From NCBI RefSeq assembly GCF_000708205.1, contig NW_014575561.1, positions 194,299 through 258,298 of the forward strand: a stretch of DNA of 64,000 bases. Direction: 5' to 3'. Below the pieces are notes generated by a model, which worked only from the letters and a program-made list of their open reading frames with translations, made no database searches and was not told where the DNA came from. How positions within the stretch are numbered: the first letter of the stretch is position 1; each line of letters starts with the position of its first letter. Positions 42,127 to 52,847 of the stretch are shown in pieces. This DNA is from Mixia osmundae IAM 14324. Its lineage: Eukaryota > Basidiomycota > Mixiomycetes > Mixiales > Mixiaceae. The translations under genes were made by a program, and so were the position numbers.

Positions 42127-43235
42127 CTACATGCCAAAGACGCCGATATTGCCACTGTAAGGTGTGGGACCGTAGCGTGCGGCGGGCCCTTTGTCATCAC
42201 AGGCGTACGCCAGGATGTTGCTGAAAGGATGCCAAGCGATCGCATTGACGCCAGCAGCGACATTGAGCTTGTGTACTGACGCGCCCGTCGTGACTGCAGA
42301 GATGTCTATAAAAGCTTCTTCTGATGCAGAGGCGAGATACTCTCCATCCGAAGAGAAGCCAAGCGACCGGACAGGGTAGGCGAGATTGTTGAAGGTGCGT
42401 ATGCAGATCCAGTCCCTCATCTCCCAGAGTGACACGAGAGAGTCGTTGCTGCCCACTGCGAGATATCTGCCAGCGCTCCTGTCGGGTCAGCAGCCGCGCG
42501 GTGCTCGTGCTTCAAAGACTGACCTCCCCCGAGGATCCATGTCAAGCGAGAAGCAGTTGGCAGGATGAGCGAGAAAGTCGTGATAGACAGTCTCAATCTC
42601 TGGAAACTCTCTGATCTCTATCCGGCCGTCTCCCATGCAAGTGAGAAAGAGGTCGCCCGCATGATTGAACAGAAACTCGTTGACCTATCAGCAGGTCAGC
42701 CAGATCATCGTGCCGGAGCAGCAGGTGGGAGCGCGCCTCTACGTTGTACTTGTAAGATTGAGCAATCGTGCCGGAGCTCGAATCTATAAAGACGACATTG
42801 TCGTTCGTGTCACCGGCGACAAGGTAGGATCCGTCGGGAGACCAGGTCGTGTTGATGTTGATGCCTGGCGTGGCGACAGTGTGGCTCGCCTTGCCCGTCC
42901 GTATGTCCCATATCTTGACGGAGTGATCAGAAGAGACAGATGCCACGCTGTCCGTTGTCCTTCAGCTTGTCTCGCCCTCCAGAGCAGTGCGCTCGTACGA
43001 ACATATCTGGGTGTGCGGGGTGCCATGCGACCTTGTTGACGGCGCTCGCATGTCCCACGAGCGCGGTAGACGTTCGCTGATCACGTTCGGGCGTCCATAT
43101 CCGAGCAGTCTTGTCATTCGAGCCCGATGCTAACCGCTTGCCGTCGCATGACCACGCGAGCGAGATGACTCTGTCCTTGTGGGAGCCGGTGAGCATCTTG
43201 CTCGGCCATTTGGACATGCTCATGTTGCTCGTCAT
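42127..43235 (-). CDS. TEX1: THO complex WD40 subunit Tex1/THOC3
   Basis: Four exons on the minus strand (43235-43003, 42947-42743, 42684-42524, 42478-42127) give 316 aa. The chain is a WD40 propeller: HKDRVISLAWSCDGKRLASG with IWTPERD, then GHASAVNKVAWHP, SSDHSVKIWDIRTGK, TTWSPDGSYLVAGDT, ANCFSLDMDPRGRSAGRYLA and SNDSLVSLWEMRDWICIRT. The last repeat ends ACDDKGPAARYGPTPYSGNI. This spacing and the AHPANCFSLDMDPRGRY block are characteristic of THOC3/Tex1, which couples transcription elongation to mRNA export. The first junction uses donor GTTCGT rather than the nearer GTACGA, which keeps PDIVASVSSDHS in frame. It shares a 158 bp promoter with TRS120. Confidence 0.9.
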
Positions 43236-43393
43236 CGCACTGAGCCTGCTCGGGCAGCCTGGCGCTCAACAAAGTCGGCAGAGGCAAGCGAGTTGGACGA
43301 GTTGTGCACGTGACTAGCGCCCAGCGTGTCACCGGCCTGCCTCGGTGGCCAGAGCATGAGAGCATGTAGCGGCTAGCTAGCCGAGCGAGAGAC

Positions 43394-46300
43394 ATGCTCT
43401 TCCGTAGCTATGGACAGGCTGCACGGTGCAAGATCCTCATCCTCGACTTGAACCCGTCCAAGCTCGAGTCTATCGAGCGCATCAAGCATGTCCTGCGCAC
43501 AGATTGCGCTCACATTGACCTCGCAAGCTTGTCTGAGCTCCCCTCTGGACGGTATGCAGCGCCCCGTGTCAGATCAGGCACGCCCGTTGCGCTCACAGAG
43601 TCGCAAGCCAACGGACACGCTCCCACTGCTAATTCACCTTTCGGTCCGACGCCTGCCTCGAAGCCTATGATCTTCGAGTACGTCGACAGTCAGACCGAGC
43701 ATGCTCAGCCTGGTAGCATGCTCGACTTTCAGCGATCAAGACAGATCTGGGGCCTCCTCATCATCGCGTCTGCCCCTTCAGAGTCGGATCCGATCGATCT
43801 GAGGAGCGAGCATCTTGCTGTGCGAGCAAGATATGCCCATGTAGATTCTGCACGATGCTGTCTCGTCGGAAAAGGAGCTCCGACCGAACTGCCAGAAGGC
43901 ATGATAGCTTTGCCAGACGCGCCGGACGAACTCGCCAGTGCTCTGCGCGCTGTGATGAGCGAGATGGCGAGCTCGAGTCTGCACGACTTTGCCATCTTAT
44001 CTGCTCAACTCGAGCATCGCAAGCTCATAGAGACGCCAACAGACTCCTCAGCTCGATCGGGAGATGTTCTCGCCCGAAGCATATCGCCTGAACCCTTATC
44101 ACCTGTAGGCTATACGATTCCCACGGCTTCTCACTCGTCTGCCGCCCTCAATGCATTTGGACATCTCGGCTTGAGAGCAAAGAACAGTCCAAAATCGTCG
44201 ACTGCCAGCCTACCCAGCGGGCCTCCTCTCCGCTCGAGCTCTGCACCCGTCCTGGCGCCAGGGGCAACAGTGCATGATCTGTCTCTCTCCAGCAATGGCA
44301 TCAACGGCATCAGACCGACATCACTCGCCGATCAATCGAACGATCACGCGTCTGCATCTATGTCTGCTGTGCCTCAAGCAGGCAGGACCAGCAGACGGTT
44401 GCCTGGCCGCTTAGCAAAGATCAGAGCAGATCTCAAGCTCATGGCCGGCAGATGGGACGAAGCCCAGGCAGGGTGGGCGCGCTCTCCTTGTCGAGTCTGT
44501 ATGAATACTCATGCAGAGCTATCGCACAGTTACAACGACGCCATCGTACTTGCAAAGAATTTCTCGGATCATGTCTGGCACGCCTCTGCTCTCGAAGGCC
44601 TCATTGCTCTGCAGATTGTGCAAGCATGGCACTCGACCATCTCTGCTGTGCGCCAGACTGTCTTCTTGCCCGGCAGCCGAGCTGATGTTAGCACGATCAT
44701 AGCCGCCAATGCCGGTGCCCAAAGACCTCGTCGCGCTGACAAAACCGCAAAGCAAGCCTTTCTCTGCGCACGACACACTCTCTCTCGAAATGCCAGACAA
44801 GATGGCAGAAGTCCTCACGCTTTACGCTAAATCAGCGCCGGCGCAAGATGCCTTCCCTTCCGATCCGCTAGCGTTGACCAATGAGACTGCTCACCCGCTC
44901 ATACTGGCTGAAGCGCATCTTCGCGTGGTCGAGCTAAATCATGCCGTCGTACTTGCCGGCGGCTGGAACGCTCGTCTAGTTCAAGAGCTCGTCTTTGCGC
45001 GCGGTGATCTTCATGCCTCTGCAGCGACGCTCGCACACACTGCCCTCAAACAAACCATACTTGATCACCTCGCATTTGCGTACACCCCTCATCTCGTACG
45101 ATCAGACTTGCTAGAACGACACCAGCTCGTCATGCGCGTTGCTGAGCTGTACGGGCAATACGGCAGACTGCGCCGCCAGGTTCTCATGCTTTGCGAGGCA
45201 GCCTGTCTTGCTGCGACTATCTGCGTGCAAAGTCCAGGGACGCCGGTTGCTCATTCCCTAGCAGCGCAGGGTACAGCCGGTCTTCAGCGCGCTCTCGTCG
45301 TTCTTGCCGTTCTCGCAGCCTCTGGCGACAAGCCTTCTCTTCTTCAACAGACGGGCTGGCCTTCGTTACAGGTCATGATGGCCAAAGACGCGGTGAACGC
45401 GGCGAGACTGCTGGGTGACACAGAGGGTATGATCCGCTTCGCCACCGCTTCTCTGCGTCATCTTTCAGGTACGCTCGCCGGCGAGCAATACAACCTGAGT
45501 GTGGACTTCCCGGAGATGGTCCTAGCTGCTGCGCAGGCAGAGCCGGACAAAGTTCTACCTTATTGGGGCCCGCCCGCTCCTGTGGTCAGCGCGTCCCTCG
45601 ACGCTACACCAGCCCGCAAGCAGCTCCATGCGGTCAAGGCCAAGGAAGCTGCGCTTGGCAAACTGGAGAGCATGTCAGACTTCATCTACACCCCCACGAC
45701 CAACCTCAGGGCAGAAATGAACCGCCCTCCTTACGCAGTTGGCGACTTGATCACTTGCTCAGTTGTCCTACAGAATCCTTTCGCCTTTCCAATCAGCATA
45801 GAGGATTGTCAGCTGGTCACTGCAGGCAACGTAAATTTCGAGCCTTACAGCATAACTACCACACTAGCATCTCAGTCCGTTTCGACAGTACGTCTTTCGG
45901 GCCGACCGACGAGCACTGGCGAGCTCGTTTTCACTGGATGTCGCTTTCGCCTCGTCGGAACGAGCCACGAGACCTTTCCTTTCGATCGCAGCGATCGCCA
46001 GCTATCGACTTACTCTCAAGTGCACGAGGACTATCGTGTAAAGCGAGGCTCTCGCATATCACATGCTAGACCGCCATCTCTGCCTGTAACCGGCAAAGTG
46101 GCTGCTCTGGCTCTGACGGTAGTATCAGAGTTGCCGACACTAGCGTTGCAATCGTCCTCTATACGACATAACGCGCTCATGTCATTTGAAGGCGAAGCTA
46201 GTACTGTGGCGCTCACACTGATCAACCAGAGCGGACGAACGGTCAATTTTCTCAAGGCGATCTTCCATGACAATCACACTGCAGCAGCGTATCTTGCACT

Positions 46301-47605
46301 ACAAACGCAAGAGCTTACGCCAGACCGAGTATATGAGATTGAGCGCGATCTCGTTGCAAGCCCTGTTCTGTCGCAGGTCTCTTCTGCAGATGACTTTAGC
46401 ATCGCACCTGGTGAGTCTCGGGCGGTCAGCTTCAACTGTCTAGGCAAGCTAGGTTGCACGTCTGCGTCGATCACTCTCGAGTATGGTCATTTGGCGACGG
46501 ATGCAGCTGCACCATCGACCACTTGGGTGCGCAGGCTCACGTACGACTTCGACATTACCGTACTTGGGGCGCTGCAAGTCGAGCGCTTGACTGCCAAACC
46601 ACTCCGGCGGCTCGATGAACCCATGCTGACTCACCGCCGAGCATCGAGTCTGACCCTACGCGGGCGACGTGCGTCTGTGGATCTCTCTCTTGACAAGCAT
46701 CTCAACGCGGACGAGGTGGACGAGCATAACGTCTTGCTCTTCGAAGTACGAAATACGTTTTCAAAGCCTTTCGAGATCTCTATTGGCCGCATGCATGATG
46801 GTGAGCATTAGCTCTACATCCTGCTCGGGACTGACGCCCGCTCAGGCGATTTTGATCGAGTCAGAGAAAAGATAGAGCCGGGTGCAACAGCGAGGTGAGT
46901 ACACGCGTGATTTTGCCACGCTGCCCACTGAAGGCGTAGAACCCCAGCATTGCACTGCGGCACAGGAGGATGCGCATCGCTGAAGCTGCACTCATGCGGA
47001 CGATACCCTCGCCGCTTGGTCGACAGTTTGTAGTTGCAAAGGCGCCCTTAGAAGCACGAGCCGAGCAGGTCGCTTTAGCGCGCTTCTGGCGACGTCAAGC
47101 CTTCCTTGACGACTGTACGGCCACTTGGCGCGAAGTTGGCTCGCGGAGGCAGGGCACACTATCCTTGCGAGCGCTTGGGCTAGATGATCGGTTATTGCAC
47201 ATGCTTGCTGCGCGGCCCGTCGATCTAAGGCTCTCTTCGGATCGACCTTTGCTCAGAGATCGAGCCTGTGCTGTCACGAGCGAGGCGGACGCATTCATCA
47301 GCATCAGAGGCCACATCAGGAATCGCAGTGCCCGCTCGATCAATGCTGTAGCGGCCATCGTCCTATTACCGTCTGCAGATACGCACAGCGAGGTCACTAA
47401 TCAAGTCTTGTTCGATGGCCCAACAACATTCGATCTAGCAGCCTTGCAAGAGAATGAGGAGACTTCAGTCGAGACCAACGTCATTCTCCTAGCCGACGGC
47501 GTGTTCGATTTTGGGCTGCAACTCTACCAATACGATGCAGAGGACTGGCAAGCGGTCATAGCTGCGCCGGAACCTTTGCGCGTTCATTGCAAGTCCGCAG
47601 GCTGA
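43394..47605 (+). CDS. TRS120: TRAPPII complex subunit Trs120 (TRAPPC9)
   Basis: Five exons (43394-44472, 44530-44617, 44703-46800, 46846-46894, 46948-47605) give 1323 aa, near the yeast length. The N-terminus (CKILILDLNPSKLESIERI) and the block LMAGRWDEAQAGYNDAIVLA then NFSDHVWHASALEGL match Trs120. Beta-rich repeats in the C-terminal half (LITCSVVLQNPFAFPISIED, STVALTLINQSGRTV) fit its ASPM/SPD-2/Hydin-like folds. TRAPPII activates the late-Golgi Rab GTPases Ypt31/32. The third exon follows an 85-nt intron, the longest I resolved. The first splice removes 57 nt without a stop; retaining it would insert 19 residues in the conserved block. The stop is 7 nt from that of the convergent dUTPase gene. 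Confidence 0.9.
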
Positions 47606-47612
47606 AGCGTGT

Positions 47613-48309
47613 CTATGCGTGAGACGCGCTTGCTTTGGTGTCCTTGGGTAGCGTAGTTGCAAAGCCGCCGGTGCTGCCGAAGCCGCCCGCGCCTCGTACC
47701 GTCTCTGACAGACTCTGCAGCTCGAAATGTCAGCTGGGCTCCCAGTGATTCCGGGAAACATGCCTCGACTTCAAGTACCGCTGGCGTTACGATGCGCTCG
47801 AGAATCAGTTGCGCAACGCGATCGCCTTCGGCCACTGCGTGGCCTCTTAGCCGGGGCGTAATGAAGAGTCAAGACGCGTGCCTTGAAAGTCGGTCTCGCT
47901 CAGGTTGAAGAGGAGTACATGGACCTTGCCACGATAGTCTGCGTCGATGACGCCTGCGCCCGTGTCTATCATGTGCTTTGAAGCTGCCTGACCATCGTCA
48001 GACAAGAGAAAGAGCTGCGATGCGCAATCAATGTACCGAGGCCGCTACGAGGTGCTACGCGCCCATATGTGCCTTCTGGGACAGCGATCGATAGTTCGGT
48101 GTTGATGAGCGCTTTACCCCTGGCTGGGATGGTCTTACTCTCCGCACTGCATGACGATACCGTGATGAGCTCAAGTCTGACTTTGCGTGCCTCAGCCGGC
48201 ACCTGTAGAGATCGTAGCCAGCCGCGAGCGCTGATCCACGTGTCGGTAGGCGTGCTTTGTCCGACAGACGCTGTACGAGGAATGCCGTTGGGTCTACAGT
48301 CTGTGACAT
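47613..48309 (-). CDS. DUT1: Deoxyuridine triphosphatase (dUTPase)
   Basis: Five exons on the minus strand (48309-48203, 48146-48037, 47983-47882, 47834-47764, 47714-47613) give 163 aa. All five family motifs are present: [55 protein letters not shown] and [12 protein letters not shown]. The enzyme hydrolyses dUTP to dUMP and pyrophosphate, keeping uracil out of DNA. The last two introns are best read as GC-AG. CAAG then GCACGC at 47881 gives [13 protein letters not shown] with no indel, while a GT six nt further on would insert two residues. GAG then GCATGT at 47763 gives [13 protein letters not shown]. The first is less certain than the second. The start codon at 48309 begins [17 protein letters not shown]. 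Confidence 0.95.
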
Positions 48310-49441
48310 GCTGGCGAATCGATCGTCTCGACAGTGCCAACCGCGACGATGATGGACGCGCGCTTCCTACGGGGAAGATCAAAGCATCAGCAGGATTGAC
48401 GCCTCACTCGTTGCCACTCATGAATCCCATATCTAAGATCTACGAGGCTACACCGCTCTATGCTCGCACATCATTCGTCGGCAGACGGTGTCCAGCGCGC
48501 TTCAAGCTGACAAAAGGACGTGTCCAGCGTGCACTCAGGCACCATCCCTGGTCAAGACCGTGAGTCTGGTAAGACACACGTGTTCTGCTTCGCTTCATGC
48601 CTTTGTACGGTGCGCATGCGGCCTCGGCCGAATCGCACATGATGCTGGCCGTTGTGTCCATGACGTCAAGCGAGCCTGTCAATCGTGAGACACGCGCAGA
48701 TAGTGAACACGACGCTGACTGTACTCACGCATGAAGGACGGCCATACAGTCGCATCAGTATGCACGCAGAAGGCTCGTCTGCAGCAACGCTCGACCATCA
48801 AGAGAGAGGGATCTGACTCGCATCAGAATCATATCGAATGGTCCGACAGCAGCTTACCCATCTGCTGGCGTGGACGATAATCGAGCCAGCAGAGATCGAC
48901 GGCCGACGTCACGCTTGTCGGACCATCATACTGGTCATGCGCAGTGCAGGATGTCGAAGCATACGTATTTGCAAAGACGGCAAATGTATCCGTCTGAGCC
49001 ATCTCAGCTTTCCAAGTTCAGACAGCCCCAAAGCAAGCGTACCATGGAGCATCTCAGGGCATTCTTGGTGGTTTCAAAGTCGATGTTTGTCTCGATGATG
49101 AATGGCAATGCTTCCCATGCGAAAGATTTTGCAGGACCAGCCGTTGATTCGGAAGGCCAAGTGCAATGCGCGATGCAGCGATTCCAGTAAGCTGTATATT
49201 TCACCTGCATGGTCTCGGGTCGAAGTCCTGCAGCCTGAGCTATCAGGCATGCGAGCAGAGCGGACCGCATCGCGGTCTGCCTGGACCAGGCAGACATCAG
49301 CTAGGAATAGATACGACTTGAGAGTTCAATCAGAGCCCTCTTCACACAAAGTGTCATCAGCGGCACGCACACACGTCATTGCAGAGGTCGTCAACAGTCC
49401 AATATATAAGAGCACAAAGGTTGCAGACAGAGCAAGCATGA
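48310..49441. other. 1.1 kb intergenic stretch upstream of DUT1
   Basis: Both flanking genes are on the minus strand, so this is the DUT1 promoter plus the 3' region of the glycoside hydrolase gene. Open frames in both strands are short and lack domain motifs; the minus-strand frame at 49004-49297 has a Leu/Ala-rich stretch but no support. A TATA-like ATATATAAG at about 49401 has no plausible downstream start on the plus strand. I see nothing else here. Confidence 0.5.
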
Positions 49442-50806
49442 TCATGACGTCTGGAAGTATGAGACCGCTAGTGGCGCGCCCGACAATTCCACGACTTTAA
49501 AGTCGTACCCTAAGCTGCGAGTCAGCAGTGTCATCGATTGGGCTGCATGCATGCTGACCTTTTTGATAATTGAACCAGCTCGCAGAAACAAAGTTGGGCA
49601 TGGCAGCCTTTGTCGCGGCAGAAGTGATCTCTTCTGCCCAAGCCATGCGTTGTTGCATCGTTCCGGCATAACCGAGACCAGTCTCGCCGATTGCAAAGTA
49701 GGGACCTGAGCTAGTCGTGTACTTGTCGTGGAAAGGCTTCATCGTGTCGACGAAGGAAGCTGACGAATCCTTGGGGTAGTAATCGATCCCGATCAGATCG
49801 ACACAGCTCTTGTCATCTGGGTAATATTCGTCGTATTGGTCCAGATTGGCAACATTGGGTGTAAAGAAGAGCTTGACTTCGGGCGCAATCTGGCGCATGG
49901 CAGTGCACACTGCTTGCCAGCCTGCCTTGAAGTCTGAAGAAGTGCCTTGATAGGTGCCGTCAGTCTGGTAGTAGTTGACTTCGTGTGCAAATCGCATGTG
50001 GACCGCGATGCCCTCGTCGGTGAATTTCTTCATGACGTTTGCGATATTGACAGCTTGCGAGTTGTCTGAAGCCGTCAAGCCTTGCCAGCCGCCAGTGGGC
50101 ATCACTGCAGGCTCAAAGACCGCGCCTGAAGCCTTGATATCGTCGAGACGCCATAGCAGCTGTTGTCCGTCGAATGCAGTGCCAGACTGTGCTTGAGCAT
50201 AGTACTGTCGGGTGCATTATCAGTCTCTCTACTGCATAGCACGTCATGCGAGCGCACTCCATAAGTCGCAGCCTTGATGGGCATGACGCCGTTGAGCTGA
50301 GCCATCGTCTCGGCAGTACCGCCACCGGAGCCATCATCTGGCAAGTAGCCAAAGTAGACACCATTCTTCTTCAAGAACTGTACATCGATGTCAGTAGACT
50401 ACAGGCGTATAGAGAAGAAACATACGGAAGTGTTGAAAGCCAAACCGGTGCTCGTGCTCGATGTCGTCGCGTTAGACGAGGTTGTAGTCGTATTGGACGA
50501 GGTTGAGCCCATAGACGCGCTGCTACTCGCAGCACTCGCGCTCGCGCTAGCACTGGCAGTTGCGCTCGTTGGCGAGGAAGTAGACTCTTTTGGCTTCTTG
50601 CTCTTCACTTTCTTCGAGTCGGATGCGCCAAAGGTGACTTGTTTGCCTTTGGAGGACTTCTTCTTCGAATGAGAATGCTTGTGATGGTGGTGATGCCTTC
50701 GATGAGAGGACTTGACCGATTTCCCGCTGCCGCCGCAAGCTGAAGCAGCAACATAGCTAGAGGCATAGAGCAAAGCCGACAAGGCGATGAGAGCAGAGGT
50801 ACGCAT
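49442..50806 (-). CDS. Secreted glycoside hydrolase, GH26-like
   Basis: Four exons on the minus strand (50806-50426, 50377-50258, 50204-49559, 49509-49442) give 404 aa. A signal peptide (MRTSALIALSALLYASSYVA) is followed by a basic His/Lys segment (SHRRHHHHHKHSHSKKKSS) and a Ser/Thr/Ala linker. The catalytic domain reads FLKKNGVYFGYLPDDGSGGG, SGTAFDGQQLLWRLDDIKAS, GAVFEPAVMPTGGWQGLT, then IAVHMRFAHEVNYYQTDG. The Glu of RFAHE is a candidate acid/base and the Glu of YFAIGETGLGYA a candidate nucleophile, the pattern of clan A hydrolases such as GH26. VDLIGIDYYP lies between. The substrate (mannan, glucan) cannot be told by eye. A short last exon gives YDFKVVELSGAP; without splicing the C-terminus would be wrong. 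Confidence 0.78.
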
Positions 50807-51476
50807 TCTCGTCTAGAGATCTGCGCGCAAAGAGCAACGCACTGACCGCGCATCGGTACCGAATCAGCTCCTGATGCACGCACGCACTTGTCATCAGACT
50901 CACAGTGGAAAAGAGATGTTCTGGCTTTCAGCCTTTGTGAAGTAGTCGTTCTGTCAGAGTGCGACCGGGTCAGACAAAGGCACAATGCGCGAAAGAACGC
51001 GACCCACATTGAGTCAGAGTTAGGCGCACAGCGCTTTGTCCGTCCTCAGATTGTATGATATAGGTAAAGATGGTGGTACTCTGGCCAGGTTCGGACATTG
51101 ATGAGCGATTGCGCGAACGCCATGAAAAGAAAGGGGGACGAACCTTGCGAAGATGCTTTCAATGATTGTGGGAGGCTGCTTGCCGAGACGAAGAACTACC
51201 AGAGCCCTTGTCGATGTGCTTACGTGCCTGTGCGACTCTTTCCTGCGCTTGCGAGGGTGAAGTGAGTGAGAGACAGCAGCAGGTCAGCGAATATAGAAGC
51301 CAAGACTGCGGACGCGCGCCAAAGGGACGCGACGCGCGCGCTCTTTCGTGATCTCGATCGCGTTAATGACATCTGCATCGAAGTACTTTTTCTTTTTGTG
51401 TATGCTCTCTGCTAACCGGCTAGCTGGAGCAAGCGCTCTAGAAGATGGCGGCCTGCCATCGCATGACACGCGATAG
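50807..51476. other. 0.67 kb intergenic stretch upstream of the glycoside hydrolase
   Basis: This lies between the glycoside hydrolase start and the cyclophilin stop, both on the minus strand. It must hold the hydrolase promoter and the cyclophilin 3' end. No coding frame with family character is present, and no repeat stands out. Confidence 0.5.
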
Positions 51477-52723
51477 TCAAAGATCGGCACGCAGAGGGAT
51501 CTGATTGGTTTCGCCGCTGTCGACGACGGCTTCTTCAGGCTCTGCGTCTGAAGGCAGCTCTCCGCTTTTGGCGATGACAATCTTCTCCAGTGGGCTGCAC
51601 AGGGACTCGTGTCAGCGAGGATGTATGCACAGAACCTAGAAGCGCATACCGATCGCGGCCATCCTTGGACGTGTTCTCGACTGCGGTGACGACGTCCATT
51701 CCCTCAATGACTCGGCCGAAGACGACTGCAAGCGTACAAGCGCATCAAAGGTACGCTCGTAGAGAGTGTGAAGATGCACTTGCCATGCTTGCCATCTCTG
51801 TGGACAGCGTCAGCGCATAGTATACAGCATTGAGTGTCACTCACAGCCAAGATGTCGTGACGGTAGTGATGAAAAACTGAACTTGTGTCAGACACAGGCA
51901 CTTGAGGTGCATGCTACAGGCTCACTTGTGAGCCGTTGGTGTCCTTGCCTGTGCTCAGTCGTCAGCGCGATCGCAAGCGCCGGAATGTCAGAATGCATAC
52001 CCGAGTTGGCCATTGAGAGTACGCCCGGGCCAGTGTGACGCCTGCGGTGCTATCCCTAGTCAGACGATGGTCGCAACGAGTCGGGATACGACTGACAGCT
52101 TGAAGTTCTCGTCGGGGAACTTGTTACCATAGATACTCTTGCCGCCCGTGCCGTCAAAGTTGGTAAAGTCACCTCCCCTGCAAGTGACGTCAGCTTGCAA
52201 TGAGTGCATCAGCGCAAAACCTTACTGGATCATGAACTGCTTGATCACACGAGTGCAGATCTGTGGGGTATGAGCAACTGAGCCTACATGAGCTGGCGAT
52301 GACTTATTGAAAGATGGACCCCTCGCTGTTCGTGCCTCTCGATAGTAAGCCCCCCAGTCATAGCAGATCAGAAAGTACGTACTATCCATAGCCCTTCTCG
52401 CCGGTCGCGAGCGCTCTGAAGTTCTCAGCGGTCTGCCGGACAGTTCAGTGAGTGAGCGCCAATGATGCTCGCTGGCTAGACATCCGACCTTGGGGACTGT
52501 CTTGCCATACAGTCCGATGACGATGCGACCCAGATCCTTGTCGCCTTGCTTGATGTCGAAGAAGACTCTGTAGCGTGGCCACAGGAATGAGGTGATGCTC
52601 CAGGAACAAGCGCACGAGAGCGTACTTGCTGGTAATTTTGGGGCCTTTCTGAGCTGCAGTCTGGCTTGTTGCAAGCAGCACTGTGCCGAGAGCGAGGAGG
52701 ATGGTGCTGAACGTGAGCCTCAT
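51477..52723 (-). CDS. Secretory-pathway cyclophilin (peptidyl-prolyl isomerase B type)
   Basis: Twelve exons on the minus strand (52723-52626, 52567-52489, 52432-52383, 52325-52308, 52252-52226, 52177-52097, 52041-52001, 51948-51926, 51876-51845, 51797-51784, 51725-51650, 51594-51477) give 218 aa. A signal peptide ([20 protein letters not shown]) leads into [100 protein letters not shown], the complete cyclophilin core with the catalytic Arg and Trp. The C-terminus (IPLRADL) lacks a canonical HDEL-type signal. Two junctions are non-canonical: 52253-52307 must be an AT-AC intron, and 51726-51783 has a GC donor (CATG then GCAAGT). Exons of 14 and 18 nt occur. The enzyme assists folding of secreted proteins. 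Confidence 0.93.
52253..52307 (-). other. AT-AC intron in the cyclophilin gene
   Basis: The exon before ends TTTCA and the intron begins ATAAGTC at 52307 (minus strand). It ends CTGCAC at 52253, after which the exon resumes TCGTGTG. Joining gives CAT CGT GTG, that is His-Arg-Val of the invariant FHRV segment. Length is 55 nt, the local norm. No GT donor works, because the unspliced frame meets a TAA immediately. The donor ATAAGT resembles a U2-type GTAAGT with G1 changed to A, not the U12-type ATATCC. Confidence 0.8.
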
Positions 52724-52847
52724 TGTCGTCTGTGAAGCTCAAAATGTCGTCGACTTTGGGCAACGCAACAGGTGACAGCGGCGACGACGCGACGAGGAGG
52801 AGGAGTGATGCCTTGACGCTGCAATCGCACACGGCCCGAGCGAGCAT

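Noticed and set aside
49395-49415. TATA-like ATATATAAG as a promoter
   Set aside because: It points into the 3' end of a minus-strand gene with no plausible plus-strand start downstream.
52301-52310. U12-type classification of the AT-AC intron
   Set aside because: The donor is ATAAGT and not ATATCC, and no TCCTTAAC-like branch site is visible near the acceptor.
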